A DNA stretch of 64,000 nucleotides, taken from positions 44,491,858-44,555,857 of the forward strand of contig NC_083598.1 in the NCBI RefSeq assembly GCF_020882245.1, read 5' to 3'. Origin of the DNA: Rhopalosiphum padi (taxonomy: Eukaryota > Arthropoda > Insecta > Hemiptera > Aphididae). Below are positions 50,301-64,000 of this stretch, piece after piece; positions within the stretch are counted from its first letter, which is position 1; every line of letters starts with the position of its first letter. The translations under genes were made by a program, and so were the position numbers. The notes beneath the pieces are model-generated. The model had not been told where the DNA came from and made no database searches. It was given only the letters and a program-made list of their open reading frames with translations.

Positions 50301-53300
50301 CAGATCAAAACAATATTTCAAAGCAGTTTTACTATAAAATCAGCAACACTAAATTATTCCAAAATCTGGAAGCTTAACGTAATTAGTTTCAATATTCTGG
50401 TAACAATTTATTATTATCATTATTATTATTGATCTGCCTCCGGTTCTTTTGATTGTCAATACATAAATGACGTTTACAATGCGTGAAAAATGTGTACGTT
50501 TATACGGCTCAACTATGCTTAGTTGAAATTTACACACATGACATGTAATTATGTAAATACGTAATATAAGCAAATTTAATTTTAAAATAAAAGTGAATAA
50601 ATTTATCCATACATAATATACTTAATATGATATTATGTGAATAACATTTACCCAGACACGAGTGTTAATATTTATATAGGCGTACGATACAGAGTTGAAT
50701 TAGGTCATTGTACGGCAAGTTTAATCCTAGTTAAATAATACGCAAGTAATATGTAACGTATAGTGGATTCCCGTAATTTTTTCTTAAGCAATGCTATAGG
50801 TACTAAATAATATATTCTTATTTCGATTCGATTCAGTCCCTGTCACTGGACTCTACAAAATTCTGAATATTCGTCATTCGCACAAATCGACATTTTACGT
50901 TTTGCTCATTCGAGCCGGTCCCCGATCATCCTTTTTTCGTTTGGATTATACGAATTGTAACTTGCAGTTTATAGAGTGTCCATCTCCAAATGCTTAGACG
51001 ACTTCTATTAATAAATGAAAAAAAATTATCTTTTGCCAATATATTATTAATTATCTTCGTCTAGCAGCAACTGTATATTTTTATTTTATTGCGTCATCGT
51101 ATCATAAGATTTGCATATATTTGTTTACATAGTAACGTTTATCATTTGTCACGTCTGTCCGAGTACGATTTTATGAAAAGTATCATTAATTCAAAATCAA
51201 TGTAAAATAAATCGTTATCGTATCTTTATTTTTATATCATACGGCAGCCGACTATTAACGAATATATTTTGATTTTTAGCCCATCGGTTAAGAATATAAT
51301 ATTGAAGAACCTAAAAAATATATTAAACATATAATTAATTTTATACTATACATGTTATAAGTTAATAATCTAATTGATTTAAATACTGTAAATCTTAATC
51401 CAAAAATGACAAAATTAGATATACGTCAAGTATTAATATGATCATGTGAATATACTAAAACATATTGATAATAATATTATACAGAGTGATAGAAACAAAG
51501 TGATTGATTCACATTTAATATTTTGAAAAGTTACTTTTTATTTATTGTTATCTAATTGTTTTCTTAAATTTTTACTTTTTTAAACACTTATTTTTAATTT
51601 CATATCCTAAAGTAGAATGTCTAATGAAAATATTCATTCAAATAATCGTATTTTGAGTTAATTAGTTATAAATATTTACATTTTAGATGACTGGAATGAC
51701 GAAGATGAACCAATATTTTACGGGTAACACTGTACCACTCTTATAGTCTGCTCATCTAAACTTAAAATTAAAATCAATATAAAATAATTGCAACCACATC
51801 AAATTATACGAAAAAAAAAATTTTAAAACGTAAAAACTTTTCGAAATAATTTATATAGGTAGTAGGCAATAAAATATAATATAACCCTGTTATTTACTGT
51901 ATATTTCCTGTATTTTTACATAATATTCAGATCGATAATCATTATTATCATCGTATCAATTTTTTCGCCATATACGTTTCATGTATATTAAAGCCTACTA
52001 AATATCTACTATTTCTCTCATCGAATTATTGTAGATAAATCAAAAACTTATCTTTATTTTTATTATTGTCACTAATAGATTTAACTCAAAACCCAATTGT
52101 TTTTTCTCGGTCTCGTTTCGATTGAATCGGCCATATTTCAACATACACTGACGATGGTATCAATCGACGTACCCTTCGTTTTATTTTCTCCCTCCCTTAA
52201 TTAGAAATCTCGACGGCACGTAATTTTCGGTATTGTGTGTTTATCAAAGTCAAACGGTTATTTCCGTTGAGCTGGTCTCCGTGGTGTGCATATTGATCTC
52301 TGTCACATTCTATTATATCATATACTCGGAAAAAAATCTCTCGTGTCATACACCGTCGAGCTTTGACTCATCGTCGTACTAGCGCGCTTTTGACGGTCTG
52401 GCGTGCGGCACTTGTCGTCTTGTTCGTTTAGCTTATTAAACGAATAAAAAAAAACATGCCTAAACGCAATTCGTGCATGCAAATATGGCGCGTGCGCGTG
52501 AAGTGCCTACCTACACGCAGGCAGCTGTCGCTCTCGTCCTGGAACGAAAAAAAAAATAAAATTTTCGTAACAGCACAGCAGCTGGCTTATTATTATAATG
52601 CATGTACATCCGAACACTCTCGTAGGTACTAATTCGGGTAGTTTAACGCTGTAATTATATAAGCCCGGCCTCGACTTACTACTCTGACTAAGCCCGCGTC
52701 TTTTTTTCCGAGATTTCGTGTCCCACACCTGCTTGCACCGGGACCTACTCAGAAAATATTATTATATCGATCGCGCGCATGTCGTACTCTCTATGACGTG
52801 TAATATTTATCAGGGTCCCGTCGATTCCGCAAATTTAGGTGCGTGTAGTTTAGAAACAACCTATCGATTCCGACACCTACTAATAAATAAGTAAGTACCA
52901 TAAGTATACTTACTTATTTTATTTGTCATATAATGATATAGAGCGTGAATAACCACGGTGTTTTCTCGCATCTGTACATGCGCGTAAAACGGCTATTCGA
53001 AAATAGTCCGAATATGATAACAGAAACGGTTATCCGGTTAGGTTGTTATATTATTCATCATTTGCATTGTAGGTTTTAGCATATTATTGATATAATATTA
53101 TGCATTGTTATTACCAATTTGGTAACCTATAAAACCACTAAAAGACGAAAATTAAATTTTCATGTTTCAGTGTCACTGCAGGATATGTGTTTTTAACAGT
53201 TTAATGTTTTTATTTTAAAATAAATTGTAAAATTTACTAATAACACAGACTATAGTTAAAAATTGAATTTAAGAAGTCACTTACATCATATGCTCTCATG

Positions 53301-56300
53301 TACGATTTGGGGGGCTAGGAGGTAATTACCAGCCCCAACATTTTTATAGTGTCAGAAAATTTTGTATTGATTAAATCATTATGTCATAGACGTTCGAATA
53401 CTTTTATTTCTAAGGTATTGTTTGTTTTTATATAAAAATAAATATTTCGTTAATTATTAAAACATTGATAATATATTGAAAAGTTATATATTATTAACAA
53501 CAGGTAAAGAATTTATGGTACGATAATTTAATAAATAATAATGATTTGTCTACTATAAATAATTATTACATTTTGTCAATCGGGGAGGATAGACGAAGCC
53601 TCCCAAAGTTCGCTTTAATCGAAATAAATCTAGCAGTCCAGGGCTTGGAATCAAAATAAGATTTTTCGATTCTGATTTTAATTTTGCTCATCGATATTAG
53701 TTTTGATCTATTTAAATTTTATATAAATATATTGATTTTGCTACATCATTTTATTGATTTCTGATTTTTATTTAAATTTAAAAATTATTTTTTATTTATT
53801 CGATTTGGTTGATTATTATTCTTATATTTATATTTTATTTACCTGTCGAGCGTTGGCTATAGTTGAATACAATTTTTTTTTAATTTTCAAATTGATTTGT
53901 TTATAATACGGTTATTAATTTATTATAAATTGTTGATTTATTTTTTTTCAATTACAATATATATTTTAAATATCATAAGCAAACTTTTTTGATTTTGATA
54001 TCCCTTTTAATTGTTTTTAAATATTTTTAACGATATTTATCGATATTAAAAATTGTTTTAGTAATCGATTTCAAGCCTTATCTAACACCCTCATACATTT
54101 AACCTCGAATTGCGCCTATGCATATACTGTTTACCAGAGTTAATTGGTGAAATAAAAATCTCTTTTAAATACACGATTCGTTATTCTCACACGATATATT
54201 TTCATTAAAGTAACCATAGGTATAGTTAATATAAATTATATATAACTTAAAAAACGCTCTTCTGAATTGATTTCCATTTTTTTTTTTCATTCGTGTACCT
54301 ACTTTATTATGTCGGTAGCGCGATAGATTATGCATCATGTATGTATAGAAATTTTGAAGTAGATATAAAGGAAACGAGACCAATGCATGCGTAAAAACCA
54401 TACGTGAAAACCGGATATCGATTGTGTGTACTACAACACACATATGATATACAGCTATAATAATAGTATACCTCAGCATGGGCGTGAAGTTTACTTTTCT
54501 GTGGAGTAACGAGCGCGCAGTGGAGAAAAAAAAATAATAGCAATAAGAAACGGCTAAAGTTTTGCCACCGTACGAATTCATTATGTGCTCGGTAATTTTT
54601 TTGCTTGTTCGATTCTAGAAGTATAATAATCATCGTGTTAGTGCCGAATACGATGTCGGCGGAAGATTTATTTCGTCGTTTTAAGCGCGTTCTCAAGTTT
54701 ATAATAGAAAGGAAGGAAAAAAAGCCCCCGATACAAGATGGAACGTTTTAGAAATAAGTAAACGGTCTGTGCATCAATGTATTCGTCAGTTGTTGGCGCA
54801 TCACCCGAATTACACGTGCCGAACGTTTTAGCGTTACAGCTGCAACGTATCCTCATCCTTTCGTCTGGGTTTCTGCGTCGTTACAATTTACGACGACACA
54901 TAAACACACGTTAATTCTATGTTGTTCACGTTCAACCGAACGACTATAGTTTATTTTAATCACACTTTGCCGGGACAATAATATGTGACATTATAAATTT
55001 ATAATACAGACGATCCTCCCGTCGATAATCGCCAGGCGATGACACACATAAATATTGGAAAACTGAACCGTGTACCACTTTCAACACAAAAACTTTTCAA
55101 GTTTGCAAGTTTTTAAAAACGAGTTTTGCTGTTATAAATCTATTAACTTGTATGATGATAGGTACACTAGTTAAATATTATTTATTTATAGTCGGTTCAG
55201 AATCAGTTTAAAGTCTGTACGGACCTGAGCGTTTATAAATTGTTGTTGAATCGAAAATAAAACATTTACAATTCAATTACATACAATATTTCCAGCGCTT
55301 TATCTCTTCAACTCGATTGTTAAGCGATTGAGATGCCGATAAATTGAATAACTATTAATCGATTTGTTTATAAAAAAATTTCAAAACTGAATATTATAGT
55401 CATATTATATAAATATAATACGTTCAGTTCGACTTGTTTCAACGAAAGTTGAACACTATCCGTTTCGGAAATATCACTTCTCGTTTTAGAATATGCTTTA
55501 TTCGGGGTCATACGCAGAAAGGGGGCGTTCAAATATTGTTCGTGTTATTACACACGCGGTGCGCAAGCATTCTGTGCGTCTATGTAACGTCAATAACGCA
55601 TGATGATTTAACGCGCATAAAATTTAGAACGGGTTATTGCTTTTTGCTTATGTTACAAAGTCTACTTAACTACTAAGTATACACAACTACTACTCGGTAC
55701 TTACCGACGATTAAACACTACCTATTAATACTATTGTCGTGCACATGATACACGTCTTTAATGATCCGGTTGACCGTACCGTTACGTTCATTAAAAAATC
55801 TGCTGTTATTATTGTAACTATTACACGCATAATAATATTATACATACAAATACTAGTACGGCAAATACCGTCGAACTCGTATATTATGTTGTCTCGGTCT
55901 TACATATGTACCGGTGTAGCACTAGGAGCGATAAGCGGCTTAAGCCTCCTTCCCCTTTAAACACTTTATATACATTAACATTATATATTTATTTCTGTAC
56001 ACGATAAACACATAATAATTATTCGCATATATTAATCTTATACAGTTACGAGCAAAACAATTCTAAACAAATGGACTATTAAAACACCTTGTACGTATGA
56101 GATATACTAAAAACCCGATCGACGCAAGAAATTAAATCGTTTTAACTAAACAATATTATTTGATTTGGTGTTAAGTAAAAAAAACAAATCTAAACACGGA
56201 CCACACAGTTATACAAAATACGACGACAGTGTAAAAAGAGTGTTATAGTAAGTACTTTTATATTTATATAAATTTTTTGTTTTGTCCATTTAGTGGTACA

Positions 56301-57960
56301 ATTAAGGTTAATCAATCAATTATTATCTAAAAGTTCCTCGATTCCTATTTGACTATTTTATAACACAATGACATGTGACCAGACGTTTTATTCTGGTTGT
56401 TTTTTGTTTATAGTATATTATCGTTTATAAATACCTAATAAAACTGACCGTATAATAATATGATGATGACGACAATAGATAATTATAAGCAAAGACTGAT
56501 TTATATATTTTGGAGCGCAGTACTTAAATGAAGGGTAGGAGCACTTATTAAAAATAAAAGCCACATATTGGCAAACTGTAAAAAAGCAATGACTATACTA
56601 CTTCAAGCTACGATAATATTATACAAGTATTCGATATTTTGATCGTTGCAGTTTATTGGCACGAGCCTTACGTGATTATCGTTGTAAAAAAAACGCCCGC
56701 GGAAGTGCCTCATTTCACAAAATGCAAATAAATATTTTTTCTAGTTATACTTTTTATCCTGAAACGGCAGCATTTTCTTGTACACGGTTTCTGAAAATAA
56801 TATAAGTCTTATAAATTATATTAATAATATTTGAATTGATAATATACTATTTTGTAGGCCATTTAAATTTAAACGAAATATTGAGACAGGCGACTATTTT
56901 AATCCCTTAGGTGTTTGCTTAAATCAAGCTCTGGATATTAATATAATTACTATCTCTGTTTTGGTTGAATTGATTTAAATGAAAAAGCTTATTTTTTTTT
57001 AAAAGAGACACGTTTGTAAAAACCAAAATAGTTTTTGACGATATTGCAATGCCACTTAAATAATGAAAGCGATGTGAATTTAGATAAGTAACATTTTTCG
57101 AGTTACGTATACGAGGACGAATACGCGACTCAACTCTGACGAGATAGGATATTGTATAATATTATACAGTACGCACAATATTACGTAACGGGCGAGAGTT
57201 ATATATTATACAATATTAATATAAATTCCCTGTGTAGATTTCAAAAAATCTTTTTTTTTCATTCTGTTTATAAAGTTCATAAAATATATCCATTTCTGCG
57301 CGTTTCGACGCCGCAAGTCATATTTGACATTCATAATATAATATATACACATATTATATGTACAGCGTACACGTTGCACAATGTATACTATTATATGATG
57401 TCTAAAGACTAGCGCGAATAGTACATCAATTTAGTAGATTTAAATGCGACCTTCCATCATTGCCACCATGCAACCAATGACCAATCCCTTCACACGCGTC
57501 ATAATTAATCCTTATATATAATATATAAAAAAAGAACAGGCCTTTTTTATATTCTAATTTTGTGACGACACTATTTAACTTTTTTCCAATTTTTTTTTTT
57601 TAACAGAGATGTTTCAAATACCCTCCCGAGTGTTAACATATCACCCGATTTTTTTATTTTTTTTTGTCTGAGGAGAGTGAGAGGAGGCTTGTATTTAAAG
57701 GTTTCGGTTTTTTAGCATGTCATTTAAATAATTTAACGATTTTTTTTCACAAGGTTGTGCCAAATGAGCCTGAAATTAAGAGTAAATTATTCATATCATT
57801 TCCAATTTTATTTTATTTGTCAATTTCAGTTATAAATATCATAAATTAATTTAAATTTAAAAAAATATTATACTTTACATGGCTAGGCTTTATACAGTTT
57901 AATTATAATAAAAAACAAATTTATATACGAATTGATTACCTATTTAACACACGAGCGAAG
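47345..57960. other. Long noncoding region
   Basis: No supported gene over about 10 kb. G+C-richer patches lie at about 49180-49560, 52320-52830 and 54330-54900. Fragments with G-rich words typical of decayed transposon ends occur at about 53310-53335 (GGGGGGCTAGGAGG) and 53580-53610. Frames of up to 138 codons on the - strand (54165-54581) show no domain or membrane pattern beyond composition. Confidence 0.45.
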
Positions 57961-57973
57961 CCGAATTATTCAG

Positions 57974-57978
57974 CTAGT
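57974..57978 (+). mobile_element. Possible Helitron 3' terminus
   Basis: ACACGAGCGAAGCCGAATTA followed by TTCAGCTAGT resembles Helitron ends: a GCGAAGC-type hairpin about ten bases before CTAGT. The hairpin arms are eroded, and the base after CTAGT is A, not the usual T. No 5' TC end was identified. Low confidence. Confidence 0.25.
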
Positions 57979-58379
57979 AATATAATATGACGAACGATAT
58001 AGGCCATAGGGATGTTTTGTTTTGCTCAATCTCTCCACTTCGGGAACAATAGAAAACTTATTGTAAAAACCAATAATGTAATTATTGATGAATTAACAAT
58101 AGGGTGCAAAATACTACAAGGTACAACGTTATATCTCCAATTTTATTCAATAGGTATTTAATTAAATAATGTATATAGTCTTCACCAAAAAATGCACTTA
58201 ATATTATGATGCTACGCAGGCGACACTATTTTGACTGGTATTGGTAGTACTCGAAATTAAGTAGAAAAAATATTGAAAAAAATCTAATATATATCGACGG
58301 TTGTGTGCATTAATAGTTTACTTTTTAATTTTGACAAGTCAATGATGTTACTTTATTCGCTTTCTAAACTATCATTCAG

Positions 58380-58734
58380 GCAACAAATACCTGATGTCAA
58401 CGTAAGTCGATAGGATTATGTGTTTGCAAATCAGTCAATGCGTAGTTTCAAACTACAGTAAATATTGTGGTATCGAAATATCTTCAAATATGAAACATAA
58501 ATACCAGAGTGCATCTGTCTTGGACAGGTTAAGAAAATGATGATTTATGTAATACATCAACTGCATGATATTCTACCGTTTCAGTATATTATAACAGTAT
58601 ATTATTTAGCACTTTTTGAATCTGTAATTAAACACGATTTATTAAGTTTGATAAATTGGGTTATGAATGTTATAGTAATGCTTTATCTTTCTCATACAGC
58701 TTGCCAAAATACAATTATCTATGATCGCAAGTAA
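58380..58734 (+). mobile_element. Second, more decayed non-LTR retrotransposon fragment, opposite strand
   Basis: Translation on the + strand from about 58415 gives VVSNYSKYCGIEISSNMKHK, then LDRLRK. After a one-base frame change near 58535 it continues KMMIYVIHQLHDILP and ALFESVIKHDLL. This is the pattern of the region after the RT palm in LINEs (KYLGI.I.SNMKW..H, LRK..Y....LRDILP, LFESVI.YGLL). The catalytic core is absent and indels break the frame. It abuts the tail of the other LINE, so the two insertions are back to back, tail facing tail. Family not assigned. Confidence 0.6.
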
Positions 58735-59021
58735 AAAAGATATCCGATCAAAAAATTGTGTAAATACTTTAATGTCTGAATATAAAAACCTATACCTTAA
58801 AAACACAACTTATTATTTAATATAATTTAATATAATTTATGTATAATAAACGGGTATTAAACCCTTTAGCAATTAGAAAAAATATAAGTACAGTGTAGCT
58901 TATCTTATAACATAATTAGACACGATAATGATGTAAAATTATTTGTAACATTGGAAATAGTTAACAGCCAAAAAAGAATAAATATAAAGTACAATAAAAA
59001 TCATTAATTAACAATAAATGG

Positions 59022-59396
59022 TTACGCAAAAAAAAAAATTAATAAGAATAATATAATAATAAAAATATTTAAACAAGAGAATTTAAATTTAAAGCCAGAT
59101 AAACATTTTGTCTGAATACAAAACGCGACATAGCAAAAAAAATCAACATGATCCATTATACTGTTACCCAAAGACAGAGCTCTGGGGTAAAACGAGGTGG
59201 AAGTATAATTATTTTTGGAAAGAGAAACATGAAAAAAGTTAGATTTTCTTAATACGTGAGTTTGTACATTAAGACCAATGTGAGATAATAATTCCGGAGG
59301 ATAGATAAGACCATTTAATAAGTCATATAAGAACATAATATCCGCAACAATTCTCCTCAAATCACAAGACGCGATCCCCAATTGGGAAATTTGCAA
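59022..59396 (-). pseudogene. C-terminal fragment of the LINE ORF2
   Basis: The 124-codon frame begins with sequence typical of the end of Jockey/CR1 ORF2 proteins: ASCDLRRIVADIMFLYDLLN, then PELLSHIGLNVQTHVLRKSN and PRALSLGNSIM. It lies just downstream of the RT core on the same strand but in another frame, consistent with indels between them. The final hydrophobic FIIILFLLIFFFA is A+T-rich tail and not a domain. Confidence 0.75.
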
Positions 59397-59473
59397 TTTA
59401 TATGATTCTCTTGTAATGGGTATAATTAATTTAAAGCATAATAGTTTTAGAAACTTATACTGAACATTTTCAA

Positions 59474-60190
59474 TTAGACTGGTATATGAAAAATAATGTG
59501 GTGACCAGACAATTGATCCAAACTCAAGATAAGACTTAACCAGGAAAAATATAAAGTTTTTAAGGCATTGGTATTTTTTAAAATTATCGTGCTTCTATTA
59601 ATAAAACCAAGCATCTTAAAAGCTTTTTTAATAAAGGTGTTAATATGGATGGAAAAATCCATATTAGAATTAAAGATAATCCCTAAGTCTCTGATGGAAG
59701 AAATACTTGTAACTATAAAACTATCAATCAAATAATTATAGGTGATTATATTATTTATTCGAGAAAATGTTATCACACTGCACTTATTCATATTTAATGG
59801 AAGGTGATTAACACGACTCCATTCAACAAATTTATCTAAATTTGACTGCAATTTTAATGCATCATTTGGTGATTTAATAACTGAAAATAGTTTAGCATCA
59901 TCAGCGAATAAAAGAATATTAACTGAGCTATCAAAAATAGATGGTAAATCATTAATAAATAATATAAATAAGAGGGGTCCTAAGTGCGATCCTTGAGGTA
60001 CACCAGAGCTAACCAAAAAATCATTAGAAACATAACTATTAATTTTTACCACCTGGGTACGAGAACATAGATAAGATTTTAACCAATTAAAAAATGTACC
60101 ATGAATACCAAAACAAGATAATTTATATAATAAAATGTTGTGGTTAACTTTATCAAACGCTTTCTGAAAGTCTGTATAAATTGTGTCCAA
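59474..60190 (-). pseudogene. Reverse transcriptase fragment of the LINE (intact core)
   Basis: A 238-codon open stretch covering the palm of a non-LTR reverse transcriptase. Upstream codons in the same frame still encode RT sequence until an in-frame TAA near 60200, so the first ATG is an internal methionine and not a true start. The last 40 or so residues diverge from RT similarity, which resumes in another frame near 59396-59022; that marks a frameshift. It cannot make a full-length enzyme. Confidence 0.85.
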
Positions 60191-60597
60191 TTGAACACGT
60201 TAATTAAAGGCCGAAAGGATTTTCTCCTGAAAAAGTAAAATATTAGTAGAAATCGACATTTTGGGTATAAAACCATGTTGGTTATTAGAAATGAGGGGGT
60301 TCATAATTAAAGACAACTTTTTTTGGAATTAAAGCTTCAAACATTTTCGGAATAATGGTCATTTTGGAAATAGGTCTATAATTTGAAACATTATGTTGAT
60401 TTATGCACTGGTGTTACAAATGATTTTTTTCAAATGTTAGGGAAATAACCTAAGCCTAATGATTTATTGAAAATCATATGAAGCGGACGAGTAAGAACAG
60501 AGCTACAAGTTTTTAAAAACATAGGTGGAATACCATCAGGTCCAGTGCCAGCATGAATATTTAAAGAATTTAAATAATCAACAATTTCATTATGCTA

Positions 60598-63500
60598 CGA
60601 ATCATCACGGAACGGTCACCGAGTATGTTGTAAACATTTTTTCATTTGTTTGGCTCGATAAATCCGGCAATCGAACGATTTTTGTTTTCGTTGAAACCCA
60701 GCTATTTAATAAATCATAACTCCCAACAATTTAACCGACATACAATTTTTAGTATTTTTACTATTTCAAAAATTTGCCTCACGCTGGTTATTGTATGATT
60801 ATTATTCTGCTAAAACATAAACTATAAACATAAATATATTATATTTTCTTTTTTTTTTTTTTATTCGCCATGTTTAATAACTATAAATGCCAAATATTTT
60901 TTCATATGTACCTATTCATTTTATCTAGTTTTTATTGTCATTATTATTAGTAGATTAAGTTCTTAATAATAAAATTATTTATAACACTGAATCTCCTCAT
61001 ACCCCCATACGAGTTATGTCGGTGAGATCCGGTAACCTGTCATCAAACTTTAATTACAAATATATGGGTACACTCGTAAGCGATTGTATTTTTATCGCGG
61101 TAGTGTCTTTAATCATACTGCACTCAATCACGGGAACGATATCGTTCGTTGTTCGGTAAAATTTAGGGTAACGCGTAAATCTTGGCGTCGTCCACGATAC
61201 TCTAGAGAATTAGTGGAAAACTACAGTCGTCGTGTTTCTCGAACCGTATTGAAACTAGACTGACACGAGACGTGCCAATTAAACAGAGCTTAACGTTTTT
61301 ATTATCGACCAATCGCTTTGCGGCCACGTCTAATTCTTTCTTTCGTCCGGGATGTTTGTATATATATATATATATTTGTATGGATAGAATTTTAAGCGTT
61401 ATGTGGCTAATTTATTTATATCACGATACTAAGCGAAAAAAAAATTTAATAAAAACGTTAAATATATAATTAAATTTAAAAATTGATTAATATATTTTAA
61501 TACTACCCGAGTAGCAATTGAGGTTCATAATAGGTGCGTATAAATTTGCGGTGCAGAACACAATTCAAGTTTGGTTCCTGGTCCCGACCGTTCGGTGATT
61601 TGAATACGGGTTTTAACGTGGTGTGAACCGAGTTCAATCAAAGTGCAACAACTATTCACTTACGGGTTTTTGGTGCAATTTTTAACTGTTTATTTTTGGT
61701 TCAATTGACGGTGCATTAATTTAATATATATTTTATTATTTATGTGCCTCAAAATAGATATAAATAAATATAACGGTAAATGAAACAAGACAATGCTATA
61801 TACAATTTATTTTATACAATACTATAAATACTCATATTATATTATAGTGTTAAAATAACAATCAGGATATTTCAAATATTATAAATATACGAGTGTGTAC
61901 GTATGTTCGTTCATGTGTGTGTTTGTTATTTCCATAGAGAATTTTGTCCAATTTACGTTTCGTCTGATGTATCACGAAAAATAAAACAAAATTAACGCAT
62001 GTCACTCACGCATATTCCCATATGTGATACCCATACCTATATGCTTATTATTGTGAATAGATTTTATATATTTTTCCCAAATATGGTAAAATAATTTCTA
62101 AAGGATAGGTTACCCAAATTCAAAAATGTTACCGCAAGTTTTCTCAATAGTAAGTAAGTTATTCGTGAGAGTCTGGAAGTTCAGCCTTCTTACTTATCCA
62201 AAGATGTCTATATCATGACAAACTCCTTCAAAAGCTGCTAGCCGTTTGATTATTTTTCAGTTTTTCACTATGTGCGCAAATTCAAAATCTTTAAGCACTT
62301 ACTTTAAACAATTCTAAAATTAAATTAAGCCGTGATTGTTTGAGCTTTATACATTTATTTTTACTATATCAATGTTAAGTGATATAATAGAAGAATCGTT
62401 TGATTATTTTAAATTATAAATCCAACTTTTATTAGTCAATTTTATTTATTTACTAAAATTAAGTGAGCCTTTTAAACTTTGTCCATATTAGTAGAAATAG
62501 AGTAATTTATAGATTGCTTTGTAAAAAATAAATAAAAATTTTAAAAAAGCTGAATAAAACAACATATAATTTTCATGGCAATGTACCGTGAATTTTACAA
62601 TATGAAATAAATAATTTTTTATTTTTTAGATTCTAAAACAGAATAATAAATATATTGATTTTACAATGATATATATTTATTTGTGTGTGCAGTATAGTTG
62701 AACTAAAAATGAAATAGTATAGTTGAAATAGTGTACACTTAAAATTTTCAATAAATGTTTAAGACAGCATTTTTTTACATAATATAAATTTTTTTTTTAC
62801 TCTTTCTGGACTATTTATAGACATTTTAAAGTATTAATTTTGTTTTTAGTTTTATTCTTTAAATATCCATAAAAGAATTTTCACTGACTAAAAAACCTTA
62901 AACGTAATAGATTCATTATTATATGGTTTTTATAATTTTTTTGTTTTAATAAAAACATTTAAAAAAGACAAGCACATTTTTATTCATAAACAGTAAAAGT
63001 TAAAAATTTAAAAAATATGTAAGAAATATTTTTTTTAGACATTTTAAATTTGAATTTGGACAAAATCTGAACTGAGAATTATGATTTTAGTTATTTGTTG
63101 TAATTTCATATAGTCTGACATACTGTTTTCGCTCAGAATCATTTTTCGTATGCAATAATTCATCGTTTAATTATTTTAAATTTAACACATGCATTACAGT
63201 GACTTGCTCAACGGCAAGATAGATACACTGGACCCTACAACCCTTACTATGCACCATTGTGGTTACCTATACTTTCCCCCATTTTTTTTTTTCTCATCTT
63301 AATATATTTTTATTTTTTTCTATTGTATAGTTTATTCCCAATTACCACTTGGCACACATCGTGGTGCATTAATGCAAGTATACCTGTTTACGTTTATTCT
63401 TTTTATCGGACAATCGAGTGTCACCCCCTTATAATCGCTAGCTCTCGCAAGTATTCTAGATAGCACTCGTTTAATAATACATGGGGTGCTGGTATGTTAT

Positions 63501-64000
63501 TATTATCGTTTAGTTTCTTTTTTCCCTTGATCGTTAGAAAATAACAGCTGTATATGGATACCTTCTACCTGGTATAAAACATTAAAGTATGACATTTTAC
63601 TAAGAGCACTGTACAGCTATATTAACATAATACTGGTAAGCTCCTATACGCACACTGCAGCAACGTAATAACCCCCCCCCCTAAACATTAATATTATAAC
63701 GCTGGACTCGCATTTAAAAAAATTTGACTTTCACAGACGGTGTACGATTGCAATACTCCAGCGATATAAATAGAGGACCGCCGTTTGTGTTCGTGTTTTT
63801 TTTCTTTGCAATATCGTTTTTGTTCAAAAAATCACGAACAACGAAATTTTACGCGAATACCATATAATAATATTATATAATAGAATAGCCCGTGGGTGAT
63901 TTTTATTATTTCTCTTGGATCATCAATCATCCATATTATTATTATATATGTTACCGTACGACATCCACGCGTACACCCAACACCTGTTTGTTATAATACA
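60598..64000. other. Noncoding right end of window
   Basis: A G+C-richer patch at 61510-61700 with repeated GGTTCA and GGTGCA words may be another repeat remnant. A nine-C run lies near 63672 and T runs near 60851 and 63282. No gene supported. Confidence 0.5.

Larger units (their letters stand above)
58811..60597 (-). mobile_element. 5'-truncated, broken non-LTR retrotransposon (Jockey/CR1-like LINE)
   Basis: On the - strand, reverse-transcriptase sequence runs from the finger region (AGTGPDGIP, QHGFIPKMSISTN) through the catalytic core to the C-terminal region (RRIVADIMFLYDLLNG). The 3' part has a GGGT/ACCC hairpin (58852-58864) and an A+T-repeat tail near 58811-58840, as CR1/L2/Jockey elements often do. 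The open part at 59474-60190 keeps motif A aspartate (D7 in YTDFQKAFDK), the SGVPQGSHLGPLLF motif (62-75) and FADD (95-98). The remnant is dead: similarity starts abruptly at about 60597, so the endonuclease and ORF1 are missing. Frameshifts occur near 60325 and between 59400 and 59600, and a TAA lies near 60200. Confidence 0.9.

Noticed and set aside
54165..54856. Overlapping - strand frames of 62-138 codons
   Set aside because: They overlap one another in different frames, show no domain or codon bias and have no convincing start context.
60525..60719. 64-codon + strand frame
   Set aside because: Its first part is antisense to the LINE reverse transcriptase and it crosses the LINE's truncation point, so it is not a gene.
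1..64000. Defence, toxin-antitoxin, CRISPR or biosynthetic cluster
   Set aside because: The window is eukaryotic, with one confident gene and transposon remnants; no repeat-spacer array or enzyme cluster is present.

Overview
The window looks like nuclear DNA of a small-genome insect, most likely an aphid or a close hemipteran relative. The base composition is very A+T rich (about 70% by eye), with endless short ATA/TAAT motifs, frequent TAGGTACCTA-type words, many simple repeats, tiny introns (102 and 90 nt) and insect-type non-LTR retrotransposon remnants. The species call is inference, since no marker gene is present.

Only one gene can be supported with confidence: a three-exon gene on the + strand (CDS 27200-31447). 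It encodes a 1351-residue single-pass membrane protein with a signal peptide, an N-terminal cysteine cap, roughly 40 leucine-rich repeats, an LRR C-terminal cap, one fibronectin type III domain, a transmembrane helix and a 49-residue tail. The layout fits the large insect LRR adhesion/matrix proteins annotated as artichoke- or chaoptin-like. All the LRRs lie in one 3.3-kb exon, and the first coding exon carries an upstream acceptor site, so at least one 5' noncoding exon lies further left. Two candidates are a TATA-containing, G+C-richer block at 25447-25669 ending in GTGAGT, and a 70-nt block at 9320-9389 bounded by strong splice sites.

The rest is noncoding DNA with mobile-element debris. 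At 58.3-60.6 kb two non-LTR retrotransposon remnants lie in opposite orientation; the right one keeps intact reverse-transcriptase active-site motifs but has a 5' truncation, frameshifts and a stop. A 370-bp MITE with 122-bp inverted arms and TAA duplications sits at 40160-40529. A 30-bp perfect palindrome flanked by a perfect 8-bp direct repeat sits at 41936-41981. A probable non-autonomous hAT-like element (35295-35670), a tRNA-Asp-like SINE head or pseudogene (37680-37760), a possible Helitron end (57974-57978) and several diverged copies of one dispersed repeat family complete the picture.

Region by region: 1-25.4 kb is a gene-poor stretch with microsatellites and repeat fragments; 25.4-32.5 kb is the LRR gene and its flanks; 32.5-64 kb is intergenic or intronic DNA with the transposon remnants. 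No operon-like cluster, defence system, CRISPR array or rRNA gene was seen. The most unusual items are the TIR-only palindrome with its target-site duplication and the uORF whose stop codon overlaps the start codon of the LRR gene.
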